From an uncultured beta proteobacterium (lineage in GTDB: Bacteria; Pseudomonadota; Gammaproteobacteria; Burkholderiales; SG8-39), in assembly GCA_902826155.1 (NCBI GenBank), contig CADEDU010000102.1, positions 3,076 to 19,033 of the forward strand: a DNA stretch of 15,958 bases, written 5' to 3'. This document shows, one piece after another, positions 1 through 7,437 of this stretch (its first letter is position 1; each line of letters starts with the position of its first letter). A model generated the notes under the pieces. It was not told where the DNA came from and made no database searches. It saw only the letters and a list, made by a program, of their open reading frames with translations. A program made the position numbers and the translations under genes.

Positions 1-60
1 GCGCGATCGCGAAGACTGCGGGCATACAGCCGGAGTAGGCGGGAGAGCGCCCCAATCCAC

Positions 61-81
61 GCGGCGCACACGCTGCGCCGC
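61..81. other. Perfect GC-rich stem-loop
   Basis: GCGGCGCA (61-68) and TGCGCCGC (74-81) are perfect reverse complements around a 5-base loop. There is no T-run on either side, so it is not a classic intrinsic terminator. It lies about 100 bases past the stop of the leftward SDR gene and may help end or protect that transcript. Confidence 0.5.
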
Positions 82-91
82 AAACTAGGCT

Positions 92-133
92 CCCTCCCTC
101 TCTAGGCGCGCAGCGGCGCGAGAGAGGCGAGGG
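92..133 (-). terminator. Long bulged stem-loop after SDR gene (possible terminator)
   Basis: Two arms pair over most of this span: CCCTC (92-96) with GAGGG (129-133), CCTCTCT (97-103) with AGAGAGG (121-127), and CGCGC (107-111) with GCGCG (116-120), closed by a 4-base loop. One unpaired base (128) and a 3-base bulge (104-106) interrupt it. It lies 46 bases beyond the stop of the leftward SDR gene. No U-tract of normal length follows on the minus strand, so it is a terminator candidate only by position and stem strength. Confidence 0.4.
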
Positions 134-178
134 CGGGGGGCGGGAGAGCGTCCTGATCGGCGGGGGGCGGGAGAGCGC

Positions 179-931
179 CTAAAACTCCTGCCCCGCCGGC
201 CGCATCACGATCTCGTTGATGCCGACGTAAGCCGGTTGCGTCACGGCGTACACGATCGCGTTCGCAACGTCCTCCGACTTGAGCATCGGCGTGCGGGCGC
301 GGCGCTCTTCTACCGTGCGGCGCAACTGCGGATCCTGCACGCCGCGCGTGATTTCCGATTCGACCGCGCCGGGGGCGACGTTGGTGACGCGAATGCGGTG
401 CGAGATGAGTTCCTTCCGCAGCCCTTCGGCGAAGGTGTTGAGCGCGGACTTGGTCATCGCGTAGGCGGTGTTGCCCGGCAGCGCAGCGCGCGCAAGCGCG
501 GAGGACACCACTACGACATGTCCGCCGCCGGCCGCGCGCATGGCTTTCACGGCTGCCTGCGTGACGTACATCGTCGCGAGCAGATTGGTGTTGACCATGC
601 CACGCCACTCGGTCGGCGGCTCCGACTCCAACGGACCGATCCCCATCACGCCGGCGCTGTTGATCAGAATGTCGAGGCGGCCGTAGACCTCGCACACCTG
701 CTCAATCAGCCGATACGCCGCCGCCTCGATGTTGATGTCGGTGGCGAACACTTGCGCGTTGCCGCCCGCCGCGGCGATACGGTTGGCCAGCGCGTTCAGG
801 CGCTCGACGCGCCGCGCGCAGATCGCGACTCTGGCGCCTTCGGCGGCGAGCGCGATGGCCGTTGCTTCCCCGATTCCCGAAGAGGCTCCGGTGACGAGCG
901 CCACCGTGCCGTTGAGTCGTTGCGTGGTCAT
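179..931 (-). CDS. SDR-family NAD(P)-dependent oxidoreductase
   Basis: This 250-residue protein is a classical short-chain dehydrogenase/reductase of normal family length. The Rossmann nucleotide-binding motif TGASSGIG is at residues 14-21, the structural NSAG motif at 91-94, the catalytic serine near 144 and the catalytic YxxxK as Y157-AMT-K161. An ARR stretch after the second strand (39-41) suggests NADP(H) preference, which is inference. It should be a soluble oxidoreductase acting on an alcohol or ketone; the substrate cannot be told from sequence. Its ATG lies 6 bases after the kup stop, so the two are probably co-transcribed, although a transporter and an SDR have no obvious shared task. 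No clear Shine-Dalgarno precedes the start, in keeping with translational coupling to kup. Confidence 0.9.
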   Translation of the reverse strand: MTTQRLNGTVALVTGASSGIGEATAIALAAEGARVAICARRVERLNALANRIAAAGGNAQVFATDINIEAAAYRLIEQVCEVYGRLDILINSAGVMGIGPLESEPPTEWRGMVNTNLLATMYVTQAAVKAMRAAGGGHVVVVSSALARAALPGNTAYAMTKSALNTFAEGLRKELISHRIRVTNVAPGAVESEITRGVQDPQLRRTVEERRARTPMLKSEDVANAIVYAVTQPAYVGINEIVMRPAGQEF

Positions 932-937
932 ACGCGA

Positions 938-2830
938 TCAGACGCTGATCTGGGTGCCCAATTCAACCACCCGATCAGGTGGCAGGCGAAAGTACTCCGC
1001 CGCGCTGGGTCCGTTGCGCTGCATCCAGCGGAACAGATCGCGCCGCCAGGTAAACAGCCCGCGCTTGACCGCCTTGGCGATGCTCGATCGGCCCAAGAAG
1101 AACGTGGTGTCGGCCGGGTCGAGCTTCAGTCCATGGCGCTCCAGCAAACGCAGACCGGCGATGATGTCGGGCTCTTCGCGAAAGCCGTAGGTGAGGGTCG
1201 CGTTGTAGGCGTGGCCCATCTCCAGCACGTTGAGCGCGGTGCGCTCCGCATCGGAGATGCGCGGCACGTCGGCCGTTGCGATGTGCAGGAACACGATGCG
1301 CTCATGGGCGACCTTGTTGTGCTTGAGGTTGTGCAGGAAGGTGGTCGGCACGCTATCCGGGTCGCCCGACAGAAACACCGAGGTGCCCGATACGCGCGGC
1401 ACCGAGGCGCCGAGTGACGCAAGAAAGCCTTGCAGCGGAACGCGATGCTGCGATTCCCGCGCGTGAATGATGTCGGTCGCGCGCTTCCAGGTCGTGAGCA
1501 GCGTGAACGCCAGCAGGGCGACCACGAGCGGGAACCAGCCGCCGTCGAGGATCTTGGTCGCGTTGCTGGCGAAGAACAGGAACTCGGTGATGCCGACCAC
1601 GATCAGTGCGCCCAGGAGCAACGGATTGGCCCGGCCGGGTAGCGCGATGACGACGATCAGGAACAAGGTCGTTTCCAGCACCATCGTGGTCGCCACCGCG
1701 ATGCCGTAGGCCGAGGCGATCGCGCTGGAAGTCTTGAACTCGAGCACGAGCAGCAGCACCAGCGCCAGCAGCAGCCAGTTCACCTTGCCGATGTAGATCT
1801 GGCCGCGCTCGGTATCGGAGGTGTATTGCACCGGCAGGCGCGGCAGGAAGCCCAGTCGCGAGGCCTGCTGAGCCACCGAGAATGCACCGGAGATCGTGGC
1901 CTGCGAGGCGATGACCGTTGCCGCGGTGGCGAGAAAGACCAGTGGCAAGGTGAGTTCCTGCGGCGCGAGCAGATAGAACGGGCTGCGGATCGCCTCCGGA
2001 TTGCGCAGCACCAGTGCGCCCTGGCCGAAGTAATTCAGCATCAGTGCCGGAAACACGAGGCTGAACCAGGCGATGCGGATCGGCCGCGGACCGAAATGGC
2101 CCATGTCGGCGTAGAGAGCCTCGCCGCCGGTGAGCGCGAGAAACACCGCGCCCAGTGCAATGAAGGCGAGCATGGGCCGCTCGAACGCGAACTGCAGAGC
2201 GTAGCGCGGGTCGATCGCGGCGAGCACCGCAGGCGTCTGCGCAATGCTCTGCACGCCCAGCACCGCCAGCACCAGGAACCACGCAACGGTGATCGGTCCG
2301 AAGAGCTTGCCGACGCTGCCCGTCCCGCGACGCTGCACCGTGAACAGCCCGATCAGCACCACGATCGCGATCGGCAGTACCCATTGTTCGAGCGTGGGTG
2401 CGGCGACCGAGAGCCCCTCGACCGCGGAGAGCACCGAAATGGCCGGCGTGATGATCGCATCGCCGAAGAACAGCGACGCGCCCAACACCGCGATCAATCC
2501 GGCCGCCCATTGCAGGCTGGGGCGTTCGCGCAGCAGCCGGCCGCAAAAGGCGAGGAGCGCGAGGATGCCGCCCTCGCCGTTGTTATCGAAGCGAAGCGCG
2601 ATGACGACGTACTTGAGCGTGACGACGATCGTGACCGCCCAGAAGATCATCGACAGCACGGCCAGCACGTTGGTCTCGTCAAGTGGCAGGGCATGCGAGC
2701 CGCCGAATGCTTCCTTGAACGCGTACAGCGGACTGGTGCCGATGTCGCCGAAGACGACGCCGAGCGCGCCCAAGGCGAGGACTGCCGTGGACGATCGATG
2801 TGCTCCTGAATTAGCGCGGGCTGCGGCCAT
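938..2830 (-). CDS. kup: Kup-type low-affinity potassium uptake protein
   Basis: This is a KUP/HAK/KT-family inner-membrane K+/H+ symporter. The start chosen is the ATG at 2830, giving 630 residues, close to the E. coli Kup length (622). The open frame continues upstream to 2941, but that extra 37-residue stretch lacks family character and would cover the promoter region. Family signatures are GVVFGDIGTSPLYAF at residues 24-38, NNGEGG at 83-88 and GDAIITPAISV at 123-133. About twelve hydrophobic segments follow, then a soluble C-terminal region of roughly 170 residues. The ATG has no strong Shine-Dalgarno. The gene is divergent from hpd and leads a likely two-gene unit with the SDR gene. A perfect palindrome overlapping its putative -10 box suggests repressor control. 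Confidence 0.95.
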   Translation of the reverse strand: MAAARANSGAHRSSTAVLALGALGVVFGDIGTSPLYAFKEAFGGSHALPLDETNVLAVLSMIFWAVTIVVTLKYVVIALRFDNNGEGGILALLAFCGRLLRERPSLQWAAGLIAVLGASLFFGDAIITPAISVLSAVEGLSVAAPTLEQWVLPIAIVVLIGLFTVQRRGTGSVGKLFGPITVAWFLVLAVLGVQSIAQTPAVLAAIDPRYALQFAFERPMLAFIALGAVFLALTGGEALYADMGHFGPRPIRIAWFSLVFPALMLNYFGQGALVLRNPEAIRSPFYLLAPQELTLPLVFLATAATVIASQATISGAFSVAQQASRLGFLPRLPVQYTSDTERGQIYIGKVNWLLLALVLLLVLEFKTSSAIASAYGIAVATTMVLETTLFLIVVIALPGRANPLLLGALIVVGITEFLFFASNATKILDGGWFPLVVALLAFTLLTTWKRATDIIHARESQHRVPLQGFLASLGASVPRVSGTSVFLSGDPDSVPTTFLHNLKHNKVAHERIVFLHIATADVPRISDAERTALNVLEMGHAYNATLTYGFREEPDIIAGLRLLERHGLKLDPADTTFFLGRSSIAKAVKRGLFTWRRDLFRWMQRNGPSAAEYFRLPPDRVVELGTQISV

Positions 2831-2857
2831 GTAATGTACGAGCGAGGTGCGATGGGA

Positions 2858-2874
2858 TTTGTGCGGCGCACAAA
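2858..2874. promoter_or_regulatory. Perfect 17-bp palindrome, candidate operator
   Basis: TTTGTGCG (2858-2865), a single central G, and CGCACAAA (2867-2874) form a perfect inverted repeat. A 1-base centre is too tight for an RNA hairpin, so it looks like a DNA site for a dimeric regulator. It overlaps the putative kup -10 box at 2872-2877, the usual position of a repressor site. The regulator is unknown. Confidence 0.5.
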
Positions 2875-2900
2875 ATACGCCCGAACCCAACCGGGCGCAA
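2872..2900 (-). promoter_or_regulatory. Putative kup promoter
   Basis: On the minus strand, TTGCGC (2900-2895) and TATTTT (2877-2872) are 17 bases apart and resemble sigma-70 -35 and -10 boxes. This places transcription start near 2865, about 35 bases before the kup ATG at 2830. It agrees with the shorter kup start. Confidence 0.45.
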
Positions 2901-2923
2901 GGCGGCGCAACTTTGGGCGCAAC
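2893..2923. repeat. Three phased GGCGCAA repeats in the kup/hpd intergenic region
   Basis: GGCGCAA recurs in GGGCGCAA (2893-2900), CGGCGCAAC (2903-2911) and GGGCGCAAC (2915-2923), with start spacings of 10 and 12 bases, about one helical turn. The array lies between the two putative promoters, just upstream of the hpd -35 box, and the first copy contains the kup -35 box in reverse. It is a candidate binding array; the regulator is unknown. Confidence 0.4.
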
Positions 2924-2931
2924 TGCCTGAA

Positions 2932-2958
2932 TTGACAACAATCGTTCCGGCGTACCAT
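2932..2958 (+). promoter_or_regulatory. Putative hpd promoter
   Basis: A perfect TTGACA -35 box (2932-2937) is followed after 15 bases by TACCAT (2953-2958), a 4/6 match to the -10 consensus. The spacing is short. The predicted start, near 2965, leaves about 30 bases to the GTG start of hpd. Confidence 0.45.
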
Positions 2959-2993
2959 CGGCTGAGCAGAGACCCCTGACCTGGAGCTTGCGC

Positions 2994-4106
2994 GTGGCCG
3001 ATCCGTTCGCTCATCAGTCCACTCATCAATCCAACAATCCCATGGGGTTATGTGGATTCGAGTTCGTCGAGTTCGCTTCCCCGGAACCCGATGTACTCGG
3101 AGCCCTGTTCGAGAAGCTCGGCTTCACGATGGTGGCGAAGCACCGCTCGAAGGACGTGCTGCTCTACCGCCAGGGCGAGATCAACTTCGTCGTCAATCGC
3201 GAGCCCAAGAGCCTGGCCGGCTATTTCGCGGCTGAGCACGGGCCGAGTGCATGCGCGCTGGCGTTTCGTGTGCGCGATTCCCACAAGGCGTACGCCCGGG
3301 CATTGCAACTCGGCGCGCAACCCATCGAGATTCCAACCGGACCGATGGAGCTGCGATTGCCGGCGATCAAGGGCATCGGCGGCGCGCCGCTGTATCTGAT
3401 CGACCGCTTCGAAGACGGCAAGAGCATCTACGACATCGACTTCGAGTGGATCGACGGCGCGCCGCGTCGCCCGCGCGGCCACGGCCTTCGCCTCATCGAC
3501 CATCTCACCCACAACGTGTATCGCGGTCGCATGGCCTATTGGAGCGCGTACTACGAGAAGCTGTTCAACTTTCGCGAGATCCGCTACTTCGACATCAAGG
3601 GCGAGTACACGGGCCTGACTTCACGCGCGATGACCGCGCCCGACGGGCTGATCCGCATTCCGCTCAACGAAGAGGCCGGACGCGGCGGCACCGGGCAGAT
3701 CGAAGAGTTCCTGATGCAGTTCAACGGCGAAGGCATCCAGCACATCGCGCTACTGACCGACGATCTGATGGCCAGCGTCGATGCGCTGCAGATGGCCGGC
3801 GTGCCGCTGATGAGCGCGCCCAACGACATCTATTACGACATGCTCGAGGAGCGTCTGCCCGGTCACGGCGAGCCGGTGGGCGCGCTGCAGTCGCGCGGCA
3901 TCCTGCTCGATGGCAACACCAAGGGGGGCGAGAAGCGTTTGCTGCTGCAGATCTTCTCCGAGCCGCTGCTCGGGCCGGTGTTCTTCGAGTTCATCCAGCG
4001 CAAGGCCGACGAAGGATTCGGCGAAGGCAACTTCAAGGCGCTGTTCGAATCGCTCGAGCGCGATCAGATCCGCCGCGGCACGCTGCAGATCGAGAGCCCG
4101 GCGTGA
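2994..4106 (+). CDS. hpd: 4-hydroxyphenylpyruvate dioxygenase
   Basis: HPPD is a non-haem Fe(II) enzyme that converts 4-hydroxyphenylpyruvate to homogentisate, the second step of tyrosine breakdown. The protein closely resembles Pseudomonas HPPD throughout. The start is GTG at 2994 (370 residues): GGAG at 2983-2986 is 7 bases upstream, and the resulting N-terminus begins MAD as in the Pseudomonas enzyme. A TTG at 2988 would sit on top of that ribosome site. The iron-binding triad is visible as His170 (in IDHLTHNV), His250 (in IQHIALL) and Glu332 (in FFEFIQR), with spacings of 80 and 82 against 79 and 82 in the P. fluorescens enzyme. Two vicinal-oxygen-chelate halves are intact, and the C-terminal GNFKALFES is conserved. 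The next gene, phhB-like, belongs to the same aromatic amino acid pathway. Confidence 0.96.
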   Translation: MADPFAHQSTHQSNNPMGLCGFEFVEFASPEPDVLGALFEKLGFTMVAKHRSKDVLLYRQGEINFVVNREPKSLAGYFAAEHGPSACALAFRVRDSHKAYARALQLGAQPIEIPTGPMELRLPAIKGIGGAPLYLIDRFEDGKSIYDIDFEWIDGAPRRPRGHGLRLIDHLTHNVYRGRMAYWSAYYEKLFNFREIRYFDIKGEYTGLTSRAMTAPDGLIRIPLNEEAGRGGTGQIEEFLMQFNGEGIQHIALLTDDLMASVDALQMAGVPLMSAPNDIYYDMLEERLPGHGEPVGALQSRGILLDGNTKGGEKRLLLQIFSEPLLGPVFFEFIQRKADEGFGEGNFKALFESLERDQIRRGTLQIESPA

Positions 4107-4141
4107 TTCATCGCGCCTGATCAGACTCACCGGTACGAATC

Positions 4142-4456
4142 ATGGGCACGCGCATGAAACGCATGGAGGAACCACTGATTCGCCAACGCATGGCGCACGT
4201 TCCGGCGTGGACGCTCGAAGCAGGCGGGCTCGCGATTACGCGCAACTTCGCGTTCGCCGACTTCGCCGAAGCGTTCGCGTTCATGACGCGCGTGGCGCTG
4301 GCTGCCGAGAAGGCCGATCACCATCCGGAGTGGCGCAACGTCTACAACCGGGTCGAGGTGCGACTCACCACGCACGACGCCGGCGGGCTGACCGAGCGTG
4401 ATTTCGCGCTGGCAGCCGTGATCGATGCAGCGGCGCGGCTTCCCGCTACGAAGTGA
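4142..4456 (+). CDS. phhB: Pterin-4a-carbinolamine dehydratase (PhhB-like)
   Basis: This 104-residue cytosolic protein matches the PCD/DCoH family, which dehydrates 4a-hydroxytetrahydrobiopterin to recycle the pterin cofactor of phenylalanine hydroxylase. The signature is present: HHP at residues 60-62, then [20 protein letters not shown] (68-87) with His78 and Asp79. It starts 35 bases after hpd, so co-transcription is likely. The start is uncertain: ATG 4142 has no good ribosome site, ATG 4154 and 4163 are alternatives, and a GGAGGA at 4165-4170 lies just past the last of these. The first helix seen in longer homologues is short or missing. No phenylalanine hydroxylase (phhA) gene is in the window, and a second function of PCD proteins cannot be excluded. 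Confidence 0.88.
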   Translation: MGTRMKRMEEPLIRQRMAHVPAWTLEAGGLAITRNFAFADFAEAFAFMTRVALAAEKADHHPEWRNVYNRVEVRLTTHDAGGLTERDFALAAVIDAAARLPATK

Positions 4457-4468
4457 CGGCGCGCCGCT

Positions 4469-5779
4469 TCAAAGCATTCGCGGCAACCACAGCGCGATGT
4501 CCGGGAAGGCGATGATCAGTCCGACCAGCAACAGCGTGCACAGGATGTAGGGCAGGGCCGCCATGGCGATGGTGCGCAGCGTCGTGCCCTTCGGCGCAAT
4601 GCCCAGCATGATGAACAGCAGCATGCCGAACGGCGGGGTGGTGAAGCCGACTTCGTACATGATCAGCAGGATCAGCCCGAACCACACCTTGTCGAAGCCC
4701 AGCGTGTCGGCGAGCGGCATGAAGATGGGCAGGGTGATCAGCATCATCGACACCTGATCCATGAACATGCCGAGCACGAACAGCACGGCGATCATGATCA
4801 GCAGCACCGTGATCGGCGAGAACTGGAATGACAACGACCAGTTGATGAACCCGGCACTGGCGCCGGTGAAGGCGAGCACCTGCGCGAAGGTGCTGGACGC
4901 GGAGATGATGAGGAAGGTCATGCCGCTCACCTTCATGGCGTCTTCCAGACTCTTCCAGATCGTGCTCCAGTGGAAGCGCCGGTAGACGAGCAACAATCCG
5001 ACCACGCCGATGCACCCGAGTGCCGCTGATTCGGTGGGCGAGGCGATGCCGAGCAGTATGGTCCCGACCACCAGAAAGATGATCACGCCCATCGGCACCA
5101 CATTGGCCAGCAGCGCGGTCGCGATGGCGCGCGCGGTTGCCCGCGGCGTGTCGTATTGCGGCGCGCCGTTCGGGTCGAGGCGCACCTGCACCGTGATCAG
5201 CGTGAGGTAGAGCGCGGTGAGCAGCAGGCCGGGAATGGCGCCGGCGATCAACAGCGCACCCACATCGATCTGCGCGAGCGATCCGAGCAACACCGCCAGG
5301 GCCGAGGGCGGAATGATCACCGCCAGGCCGCCTGCGCCCAGCACCGGGCCGAATGCCATGTGCGGTTTGTAGCCGCGCCTGAGCATCTCGGGCACCATGC
5401 TCGTGCCCATCATCGCGGTGTTGGCGAGGCTCGATCCCGACAAGGCTGCGAACACCGCGCCCGCCAGCACCACCAGATACGACAGCCGCGCACGCAGGCT
5501 GCCGATGCACAGGTCGAGCGCCTTGAACACGCCGTCGGCCAGACCCGAGCGGAAGAACAGGCTGCCCATGATCAGGAACAGCGGCATCGGCGTGAGGCCG
5601 TACACGGCCACGGCGCTGGAGAAGTTCGACACCATCTGCTCGACGCCGACCGCGCCGCCGAAGTACAGATAAATGCACAGGATGTTGGTGAGGAAGAACG
5701 CGAACGCCACCGGCAGGCCGATGCCCATCGAGAGCAGGATCAGGCCCACCATCACCGCCAGCGGCACCTGCCAGGTCAC
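4469..5779 (-). CDS. dctM: TRAP transporter large permease, DctM family
   Basis: This 436-residue inner-membrane protein is the ion-coupled translocation subunit of a tripartite ATP-independent periplasmic transporter. It has about a dozen hydrophobic segments and the family pattern GSSLANTAMMG, then GYKPHMAFGPVLGAGG with IIPPS, plus the C-terminal FTTPPFGMLLF. The start chosen is GTG at 5779, 2 bases after the dctQ stop. An AAGGA on the minus strand, within the last dctQ codons, is 8 bases upstream, and the N-terminus then reads MTWQVPLAVMVG, as usual for DctM. A longer frame reaching 5902 would overlap dctQ by over 100 bases with charged, non-family sequence. It is the last gene of the dctP-dctQ-dctM operon and converges on phhB with a 12-base gap. 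Confidence 0.94.
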   Translation of the reverse strand: MTWQVPLAVMVGLILLSMGIGLPVAFAFFLTNILCIYLYFGGAVGVEQMVSNFSSAVAVYGLTPMPLFLIMGSLFFRSGLADGVFKALDLCIGSLRARLSYLVVLAGAVFAALSGSSLANTAMMGTSMVPEMLRRGYKPHMAFGPVLGAGGLAVIIPPSALAVLLGSLAQIDVGALLIAGAIPGLLLTALYLTLITVQVRLDPNGAPQYDTPRATARAIATALLANVVPMGVIIFLVVGTILLGIASPTESAALGCIGVVGLLLVYRRFHWSTIWKSLEDAMKVSGMTFLIISASSTFAQVLAFTGASAGFINWSLSFQFSPITVLLIMIAVLFVLGMFMDQVSMMLITLPIFMPLADTLGFDKVWFGLILLIMYEVGFTTPPFGMLLFIMLGIAPKGTTLRTIAMAALPYILCTLLLVGLIIAFPDIALWLPRML

Positions 5780-5781
5780 GC

Positions 5782-6285
5782 TCAATATCCTTCGGCTTTG
5801 AGCGGATCGACGTCGTAGAGCGAATCGCGGCCGATGAGAAAGCGCAGCCACTCGATGCTCGACAGCGCGAAGCCCAGCGCGATTGGCAGATACACCGCCC
5901 ACATCGGCATGTCGAAGGTGCGCGTTTCGTAGCGTCCGGTGCGAACGGCGTCAATGCACAGCGAGGCCGCCACCCACGCCAGGTACGCGCAGATCGCAAC
6001 GCAGGTCAGATAGACCAGTACCTCGCAGGCGCGGCGCATCCTCGCCGGCATCGGGGCACGGATGAATTCGACGAACACATGCCCCTTGCCGCGGACCAGC
6101 GCCGGCATCGGCAGAAACGCCGCATAGAGCAGCGCGTACTCGGCGGCCGATGTCGCCCAGGAAATCGGGCGCCAGCCCAGCGTGCGCACCATGACATCGG
6201 CGCTGACCAGCAGCACCAGCAGGCCGAGCGCGACGACCGTGAGCCGTGCGAGCCAGGCGCCGAGCCAGCCGGTGACCGCGAACAA
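5782..6285 (-). CDS. dctQ: TRAP transporter small permease, DctQ family
   Basis: This 167-residue protein has four hydrophobic segments (about residues 10-33, 46-64, 87-110 and 127-148), the DctQ topology. The third cytoplasmic and periplasmic loops are short, as in the family. It partners DctM in the membrane. The start is TTG at 6285, with a GAGG 7 bases upstream on the minus strand; no ATG fits the N-terminus. It begins 13 bases after the dctP stop. The substrate follows that of DctP and is not readable here. Confidence 0.88.
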   Translation of the reverse strand: MFAVTGWLGAWLARLTVVALGLLVLLVSADVMVRTLGWRPISWATSAAEYALLYAAFLPMPALVRGKGHVFVEFIRAPMPARMRRACEVLVYLTCVAICAYLAWVAASLCIDAVRTGRYETRTFDMPMWAVYLPIALGFALSSIEWLRFLIGRDSLYDVDPLKAEGY

Positions 6286-6298
6286 TCGCCGGCCTCAA

Positions 6299-7327
6299 TC
6301 AGTCGAGAAACTTCGCCTTGAGCGCCGGCACGTTCTTCGGATCGCGCTTGGTGAGCCTGTCCCAACTCGCGCGGCTGGCGAGTTCGAGGTACTTGCGTCG
6401 GCTTTCGCCCGAGAGCTCCACCACCTTCATGCCCTTGGCGATCATCGCGTCGCCTTCCTCGCGCGTGGCCTTCTCGTTGGCGGCGAAGCTCGCTTTCTCG
6501 TGCTCGATCGCGGCGTCGTTGACGATTTTCCTCGCCTGGGGCGAGAGGCTGTCCCATTTCTTCTTGTTCATCGTGATCAGCACGTCGGTCCACATGAACG
6601 ACGGGTCGATGCGAAAGCGCGTGAACTTGTCCCAGCCGAACGCGGAGTAGCCCAGCACCGAGTAGGCGTGGGCGTTCACCAGGCCGCGCTCGAGGGAGGT
6701 GTACACCTCGCCCGGCCCCTGGATCACCGGCGTCACGCCGATCATCTCGAGAAATTCGCGATGGATCGGTGCGCCACGCACCTTGAGCTTGGCCCAGTCG
6801 ATGCCACCGTCGGCGGTTCGCGCCGGCTCGGCCACGGTGAAGATGTGGAAGCCCGCACCGCCGTCGACGTGTGCCAGAACGTGCGCGTTGGCTTTCTGCG
6901 CGAAGATCTGATTGACCAGATCCCAGCCGCCGTTGGCGCGCAGTTCCCACGGTTTTTTCGCCGTGGCCGAGAACACTTCGCCCTCGGGCACGATGTTCAG
7001 ATAGAGCCCCGGCGCGGCATTGAGCATGTCGATCAGGCCGTTCTTCTGCGCCTCGCCCAACTGCAACGGCGGAATCACTTCGGGGCCGCCGCGCACCTGG
7101 ATGCGCACCACGCCTTTGCCGCGCGTGTTCACCAGCTCGACGAACCTCATGAAACTGCGCGCATAGCTGTTCTGGGCGGGTGTGAAGTGCACCGCGTTGA
7201 TGACCGCTTCATCGGCGCGTGCAGGCAGCGCGCTCAGGCAGACGGCTGCTGCCAGCGCGCCGCGGATCAGCACGTGGCGGATCAGGGCGCCGCGGATCAG
7301 CACGCGGCGAAATAGGGCCTTGTTCAT
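6299..7327 (-). CDS. dctP: TRAP transporter periplasmic substrate-binding protein, DctP family
   Basis: This 342-residue protein is the extracytoplasmic solute receptor that captures substrate for DctQM. The ATG at 7327 has AGGAGA 8 bases upstream and opens a signal peptide, with positive residues, a hydrophobic run and a cleavage site near ALPARADE (about residues 33-40). The mature part has the DctP fold pattern, including the KVRGAPIHREFLEMIGVTPV region that carries the family's carboxylate-binding arginine, and the GEVYTSLERGLV segment. The open frame extends to 7492, but the extra 55 residues look non-coding. The signal peptide contains an internal duplication, RVLIRGALI then RHVLIRGALA, from a tandem DNA repeat. 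DctP proteins mostly bind organic acids; the neighbouring hydroxyacid dehydrogenase hints at a 2-hydroxy acid, which is inference. Confidence 0.93.
   Translation of the reverse strand: MNKALFRRVLIRGALIRHVLIRGALAAAVCLSALPARADEAVINAVHFTPAQNSYARSFMRFVELVNTRGKGVVRIQVRGGPEVIPPLQLGEAQKNGLIDMLNAAPGLYLNIVPEGEVFSATAKKPWELRANGGWDLVNQIFAQKANAHVLAHVDGGAGFHIFTVAEPARTADGGIDWAKLKVRGAPIHREFLEMIGVTPVIQGPGEVYTSLERGLVNAHAYSVLGYSAFGWDKFTRFRIDPSFMWTDVLITMNKKKWDSLSPQARKIVNDAAIEHEKASFAANEKATREEGDAMIAKGMKVVELSGESRRKYLELASRASWDRLTKRDPKNVPALKAKFLD
7257..7316. repeat. Tandem 30-bp duplication in the dctP signal-peptide coding region
   Basis: Two adjacent 30-base units, 7257-7286 and 7287-7316, match at 26 of 30 positions. 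The first 18 bases, GCGCCGCGGATCAGCACG, are identical in both. The period is a multiple of three, so it encodes a repeated VLIRGAL in the signal peptide without breaking the frame. Confidence 0.85.
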
Positions 7328-7383
7328 CAGGGGAGTCTCCTCTCGGGGTGATGGTCGGACGGCTGCGCGCCGTGCCGCTTCGC

Positions 7384-7412
7384 TTGACACTGGTCGTCGT
7401 TTCAGACGATCG
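7384..7412 (+). promoter_or_regulatory. Putative promoter of the dehydrogenase operon
   Basis: A perfect TTGACA (7384-7389) is followed 17 bases later by a weak -10-like CGATCG (7407-7412). It points to the rightward dehydrogenase operon. The weak -10 box suggests an activator may be needed. Confidence 0.3.
7392..7411. promoter_or_regulatory. Near-palindrome between dctP and the dehydrogenase gene
   Basis: GGTCGTC (7392-7398) and GACGATC (7405-7411) are inverted repeats with one mismatch around GTTTCA. The element lies over the -10 regions of both divergent promoter candidates, where one regulator could control uptake and oxidation together. No regulator gene is adjacent. Confidence 0.35.
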
Positions 7413-7437
7413 TGGCACGGCAGGTGGAGGCCGTCAA
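7409..7437 (-). promoter_or_regulatory. Putative promoter of the dctPQM operon
   Basis: On the minus strand TTGACG (7437-7432) and CACGAT (7414-7409) are 17 bases apart. It would start transcription near 7402, about 75 bases before the dctP ATG. It overlaps the -10 region of the rightward promoter candidate, so the two would compete. Confidence 0.3.

Larger units (their letters stand above)
1..178. repeat. Non-coding segment with G-rich direct repeats
   Basis: I see no convincing gene here. The motif GGCGGGAGAGCG occurs three times (38-49, 139-150, 166-177). The last two copies sit in a longer exact 19-base repeat, GGCGGGGGGCGGGAGAGCG, at 132-150 and 159-177, with a period of 27 bases. The G-runs lie on the + strand, which is the template strand for the leftward gene ending at 179, so its transcript would be C-rich here. 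The runs are dense enough to form a G-quadruplex in principle. The segment also carries two stem-loops, listed separately. It could be a transcription-ending or intergenic repeat region; its role is inference. Confidence 0.7.

Noticed and set aside
1..178. CRISPR array
   Set aside because: The repeats are only 12-19 bases, G-rich, few, and separated by no uniform unique spacers.
236..1417. Long rightward open frame of 393 codons opposite the SDR and kup genes
   Set aside because: It is antisense to two clear family members, is full of Arg, Gly, His and Asp, and shows no known domain. It is the usual shadow in GC-rich DNA.
1826..2809. Rightward 327-codon open frame opposite kup
   Set aside because: Composition is dominated by Arg, Glu, Asp and Gln with no domain, and it mirrors conserved Kup codons.
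3251..4120. Rightward 289-codon open frame within hpd
   Set aside because: Arg- and Ala-rich out-of-frame translation of the HPPD gene.
4446..5999. Leftward 517-codon open frame over dctM and dctQ
   Set aside because: It is a different frame of the same strand as dctM; the true dctM and dctQ frames carry the membrane segments and family motifs.
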